Origin: JBBDXA01 sp040902585
GTDB lineage: Bacteria; Planctomycetota; Phycisphaerae; Phycisphaerales; Phycisphaeraceae
Length of the DNA stretch: 38,264 nt
NCBI GenBank assembly: GCA_040902585.1
Contig: JBBDXA010000080.1
Span: forward strand, 1 to 38,264
Direction of reading: 5' to 3'
This document shows, in pieces, positions 8,539 through 17,397 of the stretch (within the stretch, counting starts at the first letter, position 1; each line of letters opens with the position of its first letter). The notes beneath the pieces are model-generated. The model was given only the letters and a program-made list of their open reading frames with translations, was not told the DNA's origin and searched no databases. A program made the translations under genes and the position numbers.

Positions 8539-11500
8539 ATGTTGCGATTCATCGCTGCCATCCTTTCGCTGTGCCTGGCCTGTCATGTGACTCTCGCACA
8601 AGAGAAGTCGCCTTACACCGGCACCGGGGGCGGCAACCGCTTCGCCTATCTCGATGAGGTGAATCCTTATTATCCGCACAAGGAGTTCGCCAAGCTCATC
8701 ACGCCGCAATGGGTCGGCGAAGAGGGCGTCGAGGCCGTGGTCATCCTTTCCATCGATGACATGCGCGACACGGCCAGGTATGAAACATTTCTTCGTCCCA
8801 TCCTTGATCGCCTGAAGAAGGTGGAGAACAGTGACGGCCTCAGCCGCATGTCCATCTTCACCAACGCGGTGAACCCGAAAGATGAACAGCTACAGAAGTG
8901 GCTCAAGGAAGGGCTGAGTTTTGAGGTTCACACCGTCACGCATCCCTGCCCCTGCCTCGGCGTGGCGGGGAAGGGGGCAACCGGCGATATCGCCAAAGCC
9001 AAGCAGACCTACGACGGCTGCGTGGACATGCTGTTCGACATCCCCAACTACAAAGGCCCCGTCGCCTTCCGCATGCCCTGCTGCGATTCGATGAACTCCG
9101 TCAGCCCGCGCTTCTTCGCCGAGGTGATGAACAAGACCACGAAGAAGGGCAACTTCCTTTCGATCGATTCATCGGTGTTCAATATTTTCACGAGTGATGA
9201 CCCCGCTCTGCCGCGCGAACTGGTGCAGAATAAGGATGGCAGCGAACGCTTCGCGCCGTATGCCGCGTTCCCCGGCTTCGTCAACACCATCGAGAACTAC
9301 CCGTATCCCTACACCATCGGCAACATGATCTGGCAGTTCCCCTGCGTCGTCCCCAGCGACTGGGAAGCGCAGCATCTTCAGGGCAAGAATAATCCCAAGA
9401 CGGTGGAGGATATGAAGGCCGCGCTTGATTGCACGGTGATCAAGCAGGGCACGTTCACTTTGGTGTTCCACCCGCACGGCTGGATCAAGGCGGAGCAGAT
9501 CGTCGAACTGATCGACCACGCGGAGAAGACGCATGGGAAGAAGGTGAAGTTTTTGAGTTTTGGGGAGGCGATGGAGCGGTTGAACAAGAATCTGTTGAAG
9601 GGGCAGGCGGTGCGAAGCGGCATCACCCGCGACGAGGGGATTCGAATGATCGACGTCGACCATGACGGTTTCATGGATGCTGTCATTGCCCAGCACAAGT
9701 CGCGTGTGACTCGCTTGTGGTCCGCACAAAGGCGGACGTGGGTCGAGTTTGGGTTTCCTGTATCGGGTCAAACTTCTAAGGATGCATTCATCAACGATTC
9801 GGGGATTCGCTGGGGAATCGTTTCCCCCGATCGGCCGATGGTGCTGGACCTCGGCGAATCCCATCACAAGGGGTGGATTTATAAGGAAGGCCGTTGGATC
9901 CAGGATGAGACATTGATCGACACGCTGGAGGTCGACAACGAAACGGTCGTTTGGGCATCCATGGAAGGAGTCGAAGTCGGAGTTCGCATAAGAGACATTG
10001 ACGGCGACGGCACCAGCGAAATCATCGCGGCGAACAGTCAGTTTCACGAGGAAGACGACGGCGACGACATCGACGGCACGACGGCGATTTTTCGTTGGAG
10101 TTCGGAACACACGAGATGGGACCTGATGCCGTTCCGCCTGCCGCGAGACACGACTGTTGTGTTCATGACGGGACGCCCCAACAGCGAAGCAGGGATGCGT
10201 TTCGTCGATCTGGATCACGACGGCGACCTGGATATCGTCTACTCGAACAAAGATCGCATCGGCGTCTATCTGTTTGAATCGATGGCAAAGGGCTGGTCGA
10301 GAACGATTGTCGGAGCGAAGCGCGCCGACCTCCCGCCTGAGAAGCAGATTCCCCCCATCGTCCGCGCCGACGGCACCAACAACGGCTTCTTCGTCAAGGG
10401 CGATGCGCTCTACTGGCAGAACGAAGACACCGGCGCGAAGGAGCCGCATCATGTGAAGAAGATTACGTTCGCGGAAATCCTTGCCATGGCAAAACAGAGC
10501 GAGCCGGGGCGTGCCGCCCCGGATTCCCCCGTCGATCCCAACGCTCCCGCAAAGTCGAACGATTCCGGGGCGGCTCGCCCCGGCTCGCTCGATCAATCCC
10601 GCTTCACCACCGCGCACCGCACGCCCCCGCCGCTTCTCTCCCCGCAGGCCTCGCTCGCCGCCATCAAAGTTCGCCCCGGCTTCCGCGTCGAGCTTGTCGC
10701 CAGCGAGCCGCTCACGATGGACCCCGTCGCCTTCGACTTCGGCCCCGATGGCAAACTCTGGATCGTCGAGATGGCGGATTATCCCGATGGTCTCGATGCC
10801 GCCCCCGGGAAACCAGGCAAACCCGGTGGCCGCGTCGTCTATCTCACCGACACCGACAACGACGGCAAGTACGACAAGCGCACGCTCTTCCTCGACGGCA
10901 TCCCCTTCCCCACCGGCGTCATGGTCTGGAAGAAGGGCGTGCTCGTCACCGCTGCGCCGGACATCTTCTACGCGGAAGATACAACCCCCGGAAACGCAGA
11001 CGGCAAAGCTGACAAACGCGAAACCCTCTTCACCGGCTTCGGCGAAGGCAATCAACAACACCGCGTCAACGGCCTGCGCTGGGGCCTTGATGGCTGGATC
11101 TACCTCGGCAACGGTGACAGCGGCGGCAACGTCAAGAACGTGAAGACGGGCGAAGTCGTCAACGTCAACGGACGCGACCTGCGCATCCGCCAGAAGAGCG
11201 ACGGCAACTGGGAAATGGACCCGCAATCCGGCCAGACGCAGTTCGGCCGAGAGCGCGATGACTTCGGCAACTGGTTCGGCTGCAACAACACGGTCCCCGC
11301 CTGGCACTACGCGCTGGAGGATCATTACCTTCGCCGCAACCCGCACGTCGCCCCGCCCAACCCGCGCATCGAGCTCACGCCCGATCGCCGGGTGTTCCCC
11401 ATCAGCATCGTCTTCTCGCCTTCCATCGACAATCACAAGGTCATGCCCGGCGGCGAGGGCAAACACACTTCCGCCAACAGCATCTGCATCTACCGCGATG

Positions 11501-14139
11501 ATCTCTACGGTGAACATTTCTATGGCAACGCCTTCGTCAGTGAGCCGGTGCATAACTTGATCCGTCGAATGGTGCTGCGGCGCGACGGCGTTTCCTTCCG
11601 CGCCGAGCGAGCGGCGGGCGAAGAGGCGAGTGAGTTTCTTGCGTCGAGCGATCCCTGTTTCAGGCCCAACATGATCCGCACCGGGCCGGATGGTTGTCTT
11701 TGGTTTGCGGATATGTATCGCCAGACGATTGAGCACCCCAAGTGGATTCCGCCCGCCTGGCAGGCGACGCTGAACCTGCGCGAAGGGGATGACAAAGGGC
11801 GGATTTATCGCATTGTCGAGGTGAGCGCGAAGCCGCGAGCGGCGATGAAGATGGACAAGCTCGATGCGAAGGGTTTGGTCGCGGCGATGGATTCGCCCAA
11901 CGGTTGGCAGCGCGACATGGCGCAGATGATGTTGATGTGGAACCATAATCGCTTGCTCGATGAACGCTCGATGCAACGTCTTGAGGCGTACGAACAAGAC
12001 CTCGCAATCCTCCCGCCGGGAACAGATGACTACGCGCGAAAGCAGAAGGAGATCGACGACTGGCGCGGGTCACATGTGGTCATGGGACCGATTGATGAAC
12101 TGATCCGCAAAGGGAAATCTCCGGCTGTGAAGGTGCAGGCGATGTGGTCTAGCTACTCTCTTGGATGGCTTGACAGCGTTTCACTCTCGACTGCGATGGA
12201 GGATGGTGATTCGCAAGTGCGCTCTCAGGCGGTGCGTCTGTCCGGAATGCTTCTGGCCGATTCGCGGAGGATGTTTCACGCGGCAGTAACCGGCAACGCC
12301 AGCAATGTGCCGCCCAACGGCCTGGGCGTTGCCGCTACATCCAAGCTGCTCCTCGAAAGAGTTTCCAAGTCACAGGATGATCACACGGCGGCAGTTCGAC
12401 AGGAGTTGGCATACGCTTTAGGCAACTGGCCGGATGCGAAGGCTGACATTGAACTGGCGAAGATTCTGCTGAAGGATGCGGACGACCGCTTCATCACCGC
12501 GGCCGCGTTGAGTTCCGTCGGTGAGAACGTCGAACCCGTGCTGCGAGCCGTGCTCGCTTCCGACGCCGACATCGCCGTGCGCACGCGCATCATCGAACCG
12601 CTGGTCGCCACCGCCATCGGCCGCAACGAACTTGGCGCGATCGGCGGCGTGCTCGAATTCCTTGCGACGCCGAAGGACGGCAAGTACGAGTCCTGGCAAT
12701 TCGCCAGTCTCGCCCGCCTGCTCGATGCCCTCGACGCGAAGAAGATCACCCTTGCCAAACTACGCGAGAGCGCCAGCCCGAAGGTCATCGCGGCCATCGA
12801 TCGTCTGCCTGATCTGACGACAAAGACGCAGGCGGCGGCGGCGGATCGCGCCCAATCCCCCGACCTGCGCATCGCCGCGATCAGCCTGTTTTCCAGGCTT
12901 GGCGACGACAAGCGCATCGAGACGTTCGGATCGATCGTCATGGATTTACAATCCCCGCCTTCGTTACAGGCGGCCGCGGCCGGCGCGATGGCGAAGCTCA
13001 ACACCGACCTCGCCCGTTCCATGCTCCTGGCCGGCTGGCACGCCTACAGCCCGGCCCTTCGCGCCAGCGTGATGGATGAACTGCTGCGAACCGACAAAGG
13101 CGCCGCCGCTTTGGTCAGCGCCCTGGAAGCCGGCGTCATCTCGCGCCACGACATCGACCCCGCGCGAAGGCAGCCGCTGCTCACGCACAAGAGCGATGCC
13201 ATCAAGACCCGCGCGACGAAGCTACTCGGCGGCCCTGTTTCCACCGATCGCCAGAAGCTCATCGATCAATATGAAAAGGCCCTCGCGCTCAGCGGTGATG
13301 CCACGCGCGGCTCGCAGGTCTACGCCAAGAACTGTGCCGCCTGTCACAAGCTCGGCGACGTCGGCAACCCTGTCGGCCCCGACCTCGCCCGCATCAACGA
13401 TCGCTCCGGCCACGCTCTTGTCACCGCGGTCCTCGATCCTAACCGCGCGGTCGAAGCCAAGTACATCAACTATCTCGCCGACATGATCGACGGCGAGAAG
13501 TTCACCGGCATCATCACCACCGAAACCGGCACCAGCCTGACGATGGTCGGCGTCGATGGCAAACCGCGTACACTTCTTCGCAAGAATCTCGCGTCGCTGC
13601 GAAGTCTCGGCCTGTCGCTCATGCCCGAAGGACTGGAACAGGCGATCGATGGTCAGGCGATGGCGGATTTGGTCGCCTTCGTCGCCGGTCACGGCCAACC
13701 GGCGAAACAGTTCGAGAACAACAAACCGGTCACCGTGAAACAGGCGGCTGATGGTTCGCTCACACTGCCCGCCGCGAGCGCGGAAGTCTTCGGCCCGTCA
13801 CTCATCTTCGAGCAGCAGTACCGCAACCTCGGCTGGTGGTCGAGCGATCAGGATCATGCGATCTGGACCCTCGAAGTGCTCCCCGCAAAGGCGGGCAAGT
13901 ACGAAGTGATTCTCGATTATTCACTTGCCAATGAGACGAAGACGAACGCGTTTCAACTGCTCGTCGCCGATCAGAAGCTGACGGGCCCGGTGCCTTCCAC
14001 GGGAAGCTGGGACAAGTATGTGACGAAGGCGGTGGGAACGATCGAGCTGAAGGCGGGCACGCATCGGTTGACGTTTCGTTCGCTGGGTCCGGTGAAGGGG
14101 GCGCTGATGGATCTGCGGACGATTGTTCTGAAACCATAA
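8539..14139 (+). CDS. Giant exported fusion: polysaccharide deacetylase-like, FG-GAP repeats, PVC dehydrogenase, cytochrome c, CBM-like tail
   Basis: The protein is 1866 aa. A signal peptide (1-20) is followed by a polysaccharide deacetylase-like region up to about 355 (VVILSIDDMRD, VHTVTHPCPC, FHPHGWIKAEQI). Three calcium-loop FG-GAP/VCBS repeats follow near residues 372, 485 and 556 (DVDHDGFMD, DIDGDGTSE, DLDHDGDLD). A low-complexity linker at about 650-690 contains an inverted-repeat element. A TIGR02604 propeller covers about 705-1090 (FDFGPDGKLWIVEM), then helical repeats. A TIGR02603-type cytochrome domain has CAACH at 1599-1603, and a beta-sandwich tail runs from 1745. GGAG at 8528-8531 supports the start. 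The inferred role is deacetylation and oxidation of a polysaccharide at the cell surface. The second half repeats the layout of the 2826-6359 protein, so it is probably a fusion of two formerly separate genes. Confidence 0.87.
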   Translation: MLRFIAAILSLCLACHVTLAQEKSPYTGTGGGNRFAYLDEVNPYYPHKEFAKLITPQWVGEEGVEAVVILSIDDMRDTARYETFLRPILDRLKKVENSDGLSRMSIFTNAVNPKDEQLQKWLKEGLSFEVHTVTHPCPCLGVAGKGATGDIAKAKQTYDGCVDMLFDIPNYKGPVAFRMPCCDSMNSVSPRFFAEVMNKTTKKGNFLSIDSSVFNIFTSDDPALPRELVQNKDGSERFAPYAAFPGFVNTIENYPYPYTIGNMIWQFPCVVPSDWEAQHLQGKNNPKTVEDMKAALDCTVIKQGTFTLVFHPHGWIKAEQIVELIDHAEKTHGKKVKFLSFGEAMERLNKNLLKGQAVRSGITRDEGIRMIDVDHDGFMDAVIAQHKSRVTRLWSAQRRTWVEFGFPVSGQTSKDAFINDSGIRWGIVSPDRPMVLDLGESHHKGWIYKEGRWIQDETLIDTLEVDNETVVWASMEGVEVGVRIRDIDGDGTSEIIAANSQFHEEDDGDDIDGTTAIFRWSSEHTRWDLMPFRLPRDTTVVFMTGRPNSEAGMRFVDLDHDGDLDIVYSNKDRIGVYLFESMAKGWSRTIVGAKRADLPPEKQIPPIVRADGTNNGFFVKGDALYWQNEDTGAKEPHHVKKITFAEILAMAKQSEPGRAAPDSPVDPNAPAKSNDSGAARPGSLDQSRFTTAHRTPPPLLSPQASLAAIKVRPGFRVELVASEPLTMDPVAFDFGPDGKLWIVEMADYPDGLDAAPGKPGKPGGRVVYLTDTDNDGKYDKRTLFLDGIPFPTGVMVWKKGVLVTAAPDIFYAEDTTPGNADGKADKRETLFTGFGEGNQQHRVNGLRWGLDGWIYLGNGDSGGNVKNVKTGEVVNVNGRDLRIRQKSDGNWEMDPQSGQTQFGRERDDFGNWFGCNNTVPAWHYALEDHYLRRNPHVAPPNPRIELTPDRRVFPISIVFSPSIDNHKVMPGGEGKHTSANSICIYRDDLYGEHFYGNAFVSEPVHNLIRRMVLRRDGVSFRAERAAGEEASEFLASSDPCFRPNMIRTGPDGCLWFADMYRQTIEHPKWIPPAWQATLNLREGDDKGRIYRIVEVSAKPRAAMKMDKLDAKGLVAAMDSPNGWQRDMAQMMLMWNHNRLLDERSMQRLEAYEQDLAILPPGTDDYARKQKEIDDWRGSHVVMGPIDELIRKGKSPAVKVQAMWSSYSLGWLDSVSLSTAMEDGDSQVRSQAVRLSGMLLADSRRMFHAAVTGNASNVPPNGLGVAATSKLLLERVSKSQDDHTAAVRQELAYALGNWPDAKADIELAKILLKDADDRFITAAALSSVGENVEPVLRAVLASDADIAVRTRIIEPLVATAIGRNELGAIGGVLEFLATPKDGKYESWQFASLARLLDALDAKKITLAKLRESASPKVIAAIDRLPDLTTKTQAAAADRAQSPDLRIAAISLFSRLGDDKRIETFGSIVMDLQSPPSLQAAAAGAMAKLNTDLARSMLLAGWHAYSPALRASVMDELLRTDKGAAALVSALEAGVISRHDIDPARRQPLLTHKSDAIKTRATKLLGGPVSTDRQKLIDQYEKALALSGDATRGSQVYAKNCAACHKLGDVGNPVGPDLARINDRSGHALVTAVLDPNRAVEAKYINYLADMIDGEKFTGIITTETGTSLTMVGVDGKPRTLLRKNLASLRSLGLSLMPEGLEQAIDGQAMADLVAFVAGHGQPAKQFENNKPVTVKQAADGSLTLPAASAEVFGPSLIFEQQYRNLGWWSSDQDHAIWTLEVLPAKAGKYEVILDYSLANETKTNAFQLLVADQKLTGPVPSTGSWDKYVTKAVGTIELKAGTHRLTFRSLGPVKGALMDLRTIVLKP
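10497..10590. repeat. Inverted repeat inside a coding region (26-nt arms)
   Basis: The arms at 10497-10522 and 10565-10590 (GAGCGAGCCGGGGCG... and its complement) match at 25 of 26 positions. The element encodes residues 653-684 of the giant fusion protein, a Pro/Ala/Ser-rich linker between the FG-GAP region and the dehydrogenase domain. It resembles the intergenic inverted repeats of this window but keeps the reading frame. Confidence 0.8.
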
Positions 14140-14270
14140 AGCCGCGACCGCTGGTCGCGGGGCGTACGGCGGATGTGGATCACCGATCATGCCGCGTGCG
14201 TTCGGCGCGGGGTATACGGTGGATGCGGTGGATGTGGGCGATCGGGGACCGCGACCACCGGTCGCGGCTT
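14139..14270. repeat. Inverted repeat between convergent genes
   Basis: The arms at 14139-14160 and 14249-14270 (AAGCCGCGACCG... and complement) match at 21 of 22 positions; each arm can also fold on itself. The element starts at the last base of the fusion gene's TAA and ends at the stop codon of the sulfatase gene on the other strand. The loop contains related words (GGCGGATGTGG, GGTGGATGCGG). It could end transcription in both directions. Confidence 0.75.
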
Positions 14271-15871
14271 CATGGCTTCTTCTTCACTGCGCTCCAGGGT
14301 TCCACGTTCGCGCGTTTCATCCACGCCTCGTAGGTCGCTTTCATCTCCGTGACGCGGAAGCTGTATTTGTTGAACAGGTTGTTCTGCTCGGTGCGGTCGT
14401 CTAACAGGTTGTATAGTTCCCACTCACCGCCATTGGCGCGCACGAGTTTCCAATCGCCTTCGCGGATCGCCTGGTTGCCTTCGTGTTCCCAGCAGAGCGC
14501 GCCGGCGCGTCCCAGCGGCTTGCCGCTTAGCGCGGGCACCAGACTCACGCCCTCCATCGGCTGAATCTTCTTCCCATTCACCTCGCCGGGATATTTCGCC
14601 TTCGCCAGCTCGACGCACGTGGGCATCAGGTCCATCACATGCCCCGGCTGCGTTTCGATCTCGCCCTTGCGCGTCAGCCCCGCCGGCCAGTGCACGATGA
14701 ATGGCGATGAAATCCCGCCTTCGTGGACGGACATCTTGTGCTTCCGCAGCGGCGTGTTGCAGGCGGTGGCCCACTCCAGCCCGGCTGAGGCATACGAAAG
14801 CCCGGTGCCCAGCGGCGCGTCCTTTTTCCCGCGCGAGAAGCCACCGGGGCCGCCCTCCGCCGAGCAGCCGTTGTCGGAAAGGAAGATGAAAACGGTGTTG
14901 TCCAGCTTGTTCGTTTCCTTCAGCGCGGCGAGGAGTCTGCCCACGTTCTGATCGATGCTGTCGATCTGGGCGGCGTAAATCTCCATGCGAAGGGACAAGT
15001 CCTTCTGCGTCGCCTCATCGAGTTCCTTCCACGGCTTCATGCCCGGCGGCCGCCCCGCCAACTTCCAATCCTTATTCATCACGCCCAACTCGATCTGCTT
15101 CGCATGTCGAGCTTCGCGAAGTGCATCGTAACCCGCGTCGTACCTGCCTTTGTATTTCGCCATGTCCGCCGGCTTCGCCTGCAAGGGCCAGTGCGGAGCA
15201 ATGTGCGCGAAGTAGAGGAAGAAAGGTTTGTCGCTCCTGGTCGCGTCCTTCACGAAGCGGATGGCGTGATCCGCGAAGAGGTCGGTGACATACGCGCCAT
15301 CGGGCCAGTCTGTTTTTTCGTTGCCTTCGACGAAGAAAACCTGTGGCCGCAGCGAGAGTGTTTCCTTGAAGTAGACGCCGCCGCCCGAAGGCGTGCCGAA
15401 GTATTTCTCGAACCCGCGATCCACCGGCCAGTGCCCTTTGTCAGAACCGACGTGCCACTTGCCGACCATGAGCGTGGCGTAACCCGCGGGCTTGAGAACA
15501 TCGGCAAGGGTGACGCAGCGGTCGTTGAGCTTGCCTTCGTAGCCGGGGAGCTTGTCATTACCAACCATATGTCCGACGCCGGCCTGATGTTGATACAGCC
15601 CGGTGAGCAGGGCGGCCCGCGTGGGGCAGCAGCGCCCGGTGTTGTAGAACTGACTGAAACGCAAACCGTTCTTCGCCAGGCTGTCCAAGTGGGGCGTTTC
15701 GATCTCCGCGCCGAAGCAGCCGAGGTCGGAGTAGCCCATGTCATCAGCCATCATGATGATGATGTTGGGGCGTCCCCCGGAAGTGTCCGCTGCGACGGCG
15801 GGCGAGCCGATGGACGGGAGCAGTGCGAAGGCGAGCGACAGGATGTTGAGGCGGGCGAGTGTGTGAAGCAT
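14270..15871 (-). CDS. Secreted type I sulfatase (arylsulfatase family)
   Basis: The protein is 533 aa with a signal peptide (residues 1-28, cleavage near AVAADT). The core begins RPNIIIMMADDMGYSDLG, where Asp43 and Asp44 bind calcium. The sulfatase signature CCPTR lies at 81-85, so Cys81 is the residue converted to formylglycine by a sulfatase-maturating enzyme. GKWHVGS and HIAPHWPL supply further active-site residues. It hydrolyses sulfate esters, most likely on sulfated polysaccharides; the substrate cannot be told. Length and motif order fit S1 arylsulfatases, which are abundant in planctomycetes. The start has AAGGAG at 15879-15884, seven bases upstream. The gene faces the giant dehydrogenase gene across an inverted repeat. 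Confidence 0.94.
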   Translation of the reverse strand: MLHTLARLNILSLAFALLPSIGSPAVAADTSGGRPNIIIMMADDMGYSDLGCFGAEIETPHLDSLAKNGLRFSQFYNTGRCCPTRAALLTGLYQHQAGVGHMVGNDKLPGYEGKLNDRCVTLADVLKPAGYATLMVGKWHVGSDKGHWPVDRGFEKYFGTPSGGGVYFKETLSLRPQVFFVEGNEKTDWPDGAYVTDLFADHAIRFVKDATRSDKPFFLYFAHIAPHWPLQAKPADMAKYKGRYDAGYDALREARHAKQIELGVMNKDWKLAGRPPGMKPWKELDEATQKDLSLRMEIYAAQIDSIDQNVGRLLAALKETNKLDNTVFIFLSDNGCSAEGGPGGFSRGKKDAPLGTGLSYASAGLEWATACNTPLRKHKMSVHEGGISSPFIVHWPAGLTRKGEIETQPGHVMDLMPTCVELAKAKYPGEVNGKKIQPMEGVSLVPALSGKPLGRAGALCWEHEGNQAIREGDWKLVRANGGEWELYNLLDDRTEQNNLFNKYSFRVTEMKATYEAWMKRANVEPWSAVKKKP

Positions 15872-15971
15872 GGTTCGACTCCTTACGGATCAGGGTAACG
15901 CACAGGCCGGAAGATGGGTCGGGTTGATTCGCAAGCGGTCTTTCTGATCGCGAGGAACCGAGGGTTTCCCC

Positions 15972-16089
15972 GAGGTAGACACATGGCTACCTACCCCCCT
16001 ACCCCTTGGTAGCCATTTTGATTTAAGTGTTGTTTTCACAGGTGTTTCCAAAATGTCTACCCCGTGTCTACCTCGTGTCTACTAGACAC
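15972..16089. promoter_or_regulatory. AT-rich block with repeated GTGTCTACCTC boxes and palindromes
   Basis: The 11-mer GTGTCTACCTC occurs at 16064-16074 and inverted at 15972-15982. GTCTACC occurs again at 16055-16061. The palindrome GTGTCTA-C-TAGACAC spans 16075-16089. A 9-bp inverted repeat ATGGCTACC / GGTAGCCAT lies at 15983-15991 and 16008-16016. The segment 16010-16060 is clearly AT-richer than its surroundings. It sits upstream of the sulfatase gene and at the edge of the cassette-like island. It may be an operator cluster or a protein-binding array; the function is unknown. Confidence 0.5.
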
Positions 16090-16475
16090 GCGTGTGTGAC
16101 GGATGTGGGCTCATTCAGGGCGAAGGATCGGCGTGGTCGCCGCAAGAGGCGACGGGGGCGACAGGGGAGTGCCCGCACGGATCGCGCGGGCCGGAAACCG
16201 AACATTATACAAACTCGTGCCCGGCGAGCCAAGCGGAAATCCACGCGGGTTTTGCAAGCGAGCCGGGCCGTGTCTGGATCAGACTGCTGAGGGCGACACG
16301 AACACCGCGCCGGCGATTCTGCTCTGGGCTGACGCGGACCTGGGCTCCGGCCGCGCGTCGCCGCACGCGCCGGGCAGCCGCGTCCGCCTTGGGACCCACC
16401 TCCGCGCGGCCCGCGATCGACCCTGTTTCAGCCCGTTCTCCTTTGCTGGTTTTGCCGTGGCGAATCAAGACCCTC
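16090..16475. other. Stretch without a supported gene
   Basis: Several frames are open here (for example 16092-16583 and 16103-16504), but they overlap one another, lack an RBS, and have Arg/Pro/Ala-rich compositions typical of chance frames in GC-rich DNA. I see no domain, RNA gene or repeat. It may be the remains of an earlier cassette. Confidence 0.4.
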
Positions 16476-16575
16476 ATTCAACGGAAATGGATTGCGAAAC
16501 ATGATCTTGTGATAGAATGGCGCCGACACGCGGGCTGCGTAGGCTTGCGGGGTTGCAAGGTAAACAAAGTTAGGC
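16476..16575 (+). other. Possible attC or attI-like site upstream of the first cassette gene
   Basis: The 3' end GTTAGGC at 16569-16575 fits the integron core site GTTRRRY and is preceded by AAACAAA, as in many att sites. ATTCAAC at 16476-16482 fits the opposite core RYYYAAC, giving a 100-bp span. Inner pairing is weak (a TTGCGAAAC segment against the complement of GTTGCAA). The GTG start of the next gene lies five bases after the core. The 5' half is uncertain. Confidence 0.35.
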
Positions 16576-16579
16576 CACT

Positions 16580-16880
16580 GTGACAAAAAGCTACCTTCAA
16601 GACGAGTTCCTTCGCGTCTTCGCTGACGGCCACCGAGCCACAGCCGAGCGGCTCCAAAGGCGATTGGTTGACGCGGGCCTGTCACCGGAGTTGCAATCTC
16701 GTGCAAGAGAGATTGTGCAAGACGAGCTTCGGGGTCTATACCACGGCAGTCTCGTCGTCTTCGATGGGGGGCAGCAGTTTGGCGGACCATGGATTGATAA
16801 AGATCGTGGACGATGAGGGCGTGGAATTCATCAGTTATCTGCACGAGATTGGTTTTGACGCCTACGACGAAATGGTCTAA
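16580..16880 (+). pseudogene. Small cassette-type gene of unknown function, split by a one-base frameshift
   Basis: Frame one runs from the GTG at 16580 (MTKSYLQDEFLRVF) and reads well up to YHGSLVVFDGG. It then goes out of frame at a run of six Gs at 16766-16771. Removing one G restores a continuous 99-aa protein that continues SSLADHGLIKIVDDEGVEF and ends in DAYDEMV with a TAA at 16878-16880. This acidic ending fits the first half in style, whereas the uncorrected tail (QQFGGPWIDKDRGR) does not. Either the base is a sequencing or assembly error in a homopolymer, or the gene is newly broken. I do not recognise the family. There is no signal peptide or membrane segment. The position directly after a core site, with the stop overlapping the next attC-like site, is that of an integron cassette gene. 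Confidence 0.6.
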
Positions 16881-16982
16881 CCACCGGCTCCAGTTGCCCG
16901 GCGACGCCCGTGAGTAGAATGTTGTTGTCGGTTGGACGCCTGCTCCCGCGGGCGGCCGGCAACTGAGCCTTTTTCGTTAGCC
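16875..16982 (+). other. attC-like recombination site (108 bp)
   Basis: The site begins GTCTAAC (fits RYYYAAC, overlapping the stop of the upstream gene) and ends GTTAGCC (GTTRRRY with one deviation). Inside the cores, GGCTC pairs with GAGCC. AGTTGCC then pairs with GGCAACT after one unpaired C. GGC pairs with GCC after a second unpaired C, and CGCCCG pairs with CGGGCG further in. Unpaired spacers (CACC against TTTTTC) separate the outer cores from the stem. Paired arms with extrahelical bases on one strand and an unpaired central spacer are the hallmarks of folded attC sites. The next gene starts four bases after the core. Confidence 0.65.
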
Positions 16983-16986
16983 AGTT

Positions 16987-17397
16987 ATGGCGGTCCTCGC
17001 AGACATCAACGCGATACTTGCGGATGACGTCCTTGATGACGAGTCCTCCGAGGGCTCGAAGTGTGAGCAAATCGAACGCCTGATCAAAGGCGTCGGCTGG
17101 CCCAAAATCCGTGACAGCATCCTCGCCCTGTTGGCGGACTCAGAGCGTCGAAGGCGAGACTACGAGGTCGCGGCGGAGGTTCTTTGGGGTGCCGTGCTCG
17201 ATGGCCGAGAGATGCCAGCGGACCGCGTCATTGCGTTGTTGTACAACCGCTTCCGCTTTGAGTCGCCAGGTGACGTTGAGGAAAACCTTGTGTGGTCCAT
17301 CACTTCGAAACTCAAGCGCGTCGGTTACCTGTCGGAGTATGAACCGCTACAGGACGCCGGAGTCAAAGCCGAACTCGCGGCCATCCGGGCTGGCTAA
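16987..17397 (+). CDS. Cassette-type protein of unknown function
   Basis: The protein is 136 aa, soluble and acidic, and begins MAVLADINAILADDVLDD. It is predicted to be mostly helical (IRDSILALLADSERRRRDYEVAAEVLWGAV split over several helices). I see no signal peptide, membrane segment, metal motif or known domain. The ATG lies four bases after the GTTAGCC core of the attC-like site and has no Shine-Dalgarno sequence, both usual for integron cassette genes. The stop TAA at 17395-17397 marks the start of a large imperfect hairpin that may be the cassette's own recombination site. Its neighbours are another unknown cassette-type gene upstream and a chromosomal-type esterase gene downstream. 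Function unknown. Confidence 0.7.
   Translation: MAVLADINAILADDVLDDESSEGSKCEQIERLIKGVGWPKIRDSILALLADSERRRRDYEVAAEVLWGAVLDGREMPADRVIALLYNRFRFESPGDVEENLVWSITSKLKRVGYLSEYEPLQDAGVKAELAAIRAG

Noticed and set aside
9169..11997. 942-aa open frame on the minus strand
   Set aside because: It lies entirely antisense to the giant fusion gene, has a His/Arg/Val-rich composition with no domain, and is the usual third-position shadow in GC-rich DNA.
16492..16518. Promoter TTGCGA / TAGAAT driving the cassettes
   Set aside because: The spacing is only 15 bases and the region may belong to a recombination site; too weak to list as a feature.
16092..16583. 163-aa frame upstream of the cassette genes
   Set aside because: It overlaps two other equally open frames, has an Arg/Pro-rich composition, no RBS, and its end crosses the attC-like core.
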